A stretch of 64,000 bases of DNA, from the NCBI GenBank assembly GCA_035327565.1, contig DAOLDB010000011.1, positions 17,574 through 81,573 on the forward strand. The letters are read 5' to 3'. Positions within the stretch are counted from its first letter, which is position 1. The number at the start of each line of letters is the position of its first letter. The stretch comes from JABDLO01 sp035327565 (GTDB lineage: Bacteria > Bacteroidota > Bacteroidia > Chitinophagales > Saprospiraceae). Below the pieces are notes generated by a model. The model did not search any database. It was not told where the DNA came from and saw only the letters and a list, made by a program, of their open reading frames with translations. Position numbers and translations under genes: made by a program. This document shows, one piece after another, positions 63,563 through 64,000 of this stretch.

Positions 63563-64000
63563 TGGGAGAAATTCAGTATTTGAATGAGTCTCTGTGGATT
63601 TATCATTGGGGGCATTTCCTTCTTTTTCTTAGTTTCATTGGTGCATTATTTGCTGCCTATTCATATTTCCGAGAATCCAAAGTACTAAAATTCAATCTCG
63701 ATGAATCAGGTTGGAAGAAACTGGGCAGGATTGGATTTTTAATTCATTCTGTTTCAATTCTCTCCGTAATCGGAATGATTTTTTTTGCTATGTTTAACGA
63801 AATGTATGAATACTACTATGTATTTCAGCACGTAAACAGTCAATTACCCAAAGAGTATATTTTTTCAGCCTTTTGGGAAGGTCAGGAGGGAAGTTTTATG
63901 CTATGGCTGTTTTGGCATACCATTTTGGCTGTTGTTTTGATTGTCAGAGCAGGCAAATGGGAAGCTCCGGTTATGTCAGTTATCCTTTTAGCACAGGCGG
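63562..64000 (+). CDS. ccmF: cytochrome c maturation protein CcmF, N-terminal fragment
   Basis: Only the first 146 codons are in the window. They encode several hydrophobic helices with the typical CcmF/CcsA-family segment FSAFWEGQEGSFMLWLFWH, a loop preceding the tryptophan-rich heme-handling region, which lies outside. The start ATG overlaps the ccmE stop. CcmF transfers heme from CcmE to apocytochrome c. Confidence 0.92.
   Translation, partial: MGEIQYLNESLWIYHWGHFLLFLSFIGALFAAYSYFRESKVLKFNLDESGWKKLGRIGFLIHSVSILSVIGMIFFAMFNEMYEYYYVFQHVNSQLPKEYIFSAFWEGQEGSFMLWLFWHTILAVVLIVRAGKWEAPVMSVILLAQA

Noticed and set aside
1..64000. tRNA, rRNA, CRISPR array, intact insertion sequence or prophage
   Set aside because: Reading the intergenic intervals for T-loop sequences, regular repeats, transposase motifs and phage genes gave nothing; a covariance search would be needed to exclude small RNAs.

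Overview
The window is a low-GC, gene-dense chromosomal segment from a member of the Bacteroidota, most likely an environmental Saprospiria- or Chitinophagia-like bacterium. The lineage call rests on four things: the pheT / coiled-coil / zapA / rny block, the DUF6029 plus Omp28-like pair, a cysteine-type CcmE (CPSKY), and several upstream regions with the Bacteroidota -7 box TAnnTTTG. The finer placement is inference. I see no rRNA, tRNA, CRISPR array, prophage or intact insertion sequence. Most of the window is core genome.

Layout. 0-5.4 kb: an acyl-CoA synthetase cut by the window edge and overlapping a membrane-anchored alpha/beta hydrolase, a serine-hydrolase lipoprotein, and htpG. 5.5-10.5 kb: the pheT, coiled-coil, zapA, rny block on the minus strand. 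10.6-14.7 kb: envelope and redox genes (Omp28-like lipoprotein, DUF6029 barrel, TlpA-like thioredoxin, SCO protein, small lipoprotein). 15-17.7 kb: a DASH cryptochrome and a META-NlpE-META lipoprotein. 17.8-21.9 kb: a LolD-type ATPase and a biotin-dependent sodium-pump decarboxylase (gamma, alpha, beta subunits) with a divergent carboxyltransferase. 22-26 kb: aspartate kinase and a hybrid histidine kinase. 26-34.5 kb: a barrel-like protein, a proline-iminopeptidase-like lipoprotein, a sodium/solute symporter, MgtE, an S10 peptidase and a saccharopine-dehydrogenase-like protein. 35-42.8 kb: ftsK with a strong terminator, a GH3-family protein, then ccmB, ccmC, a CcmD-like protein and glutamate dehydrogenase. 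43-49.8 kb: MsrA, a 1,702-residue signalling protein and a methyltransferase. 50.4-60.6 kb: folP, a TamB-like giant, aroC, mutS2 and a NudK-type Nudix hydrolase. 60.9-64 kb: a small ORF, an ECF sigma factor, a membrane protein that looks like an anti-sigma/barrel fusion, ccmE and the start of ccmF.

How genes work together. Two separated loci (39.3-41.4 kb and 63.1-64 kb) encode parts of one cytochrome c maturation pathway: CcmB/C/D export and load heme, CcmE carries it through a cysteine instead of histidine, and CcmF begins ligation. The OadG-A-B set should couple a decarboxylation to sodium export, and the SSS symporter nearby could use that gradient. The ECF sigma gene overlaps the membrane/barrel gene, which suggests envelope sensing.

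The most unusual items are: a kinase-like / AAA / helical repeat / GAF / class III cyclase protein whose kinase domain has lost its catalytic residues; the ECF sigma gene whose conserved N-terminal helix lies upstream of the first ATG; the inner-membrane-to-barrel partner of that sigma factor; the altered carboxyltransferase of the sodium pump; and a CcmC with an extra periplasmic domain.
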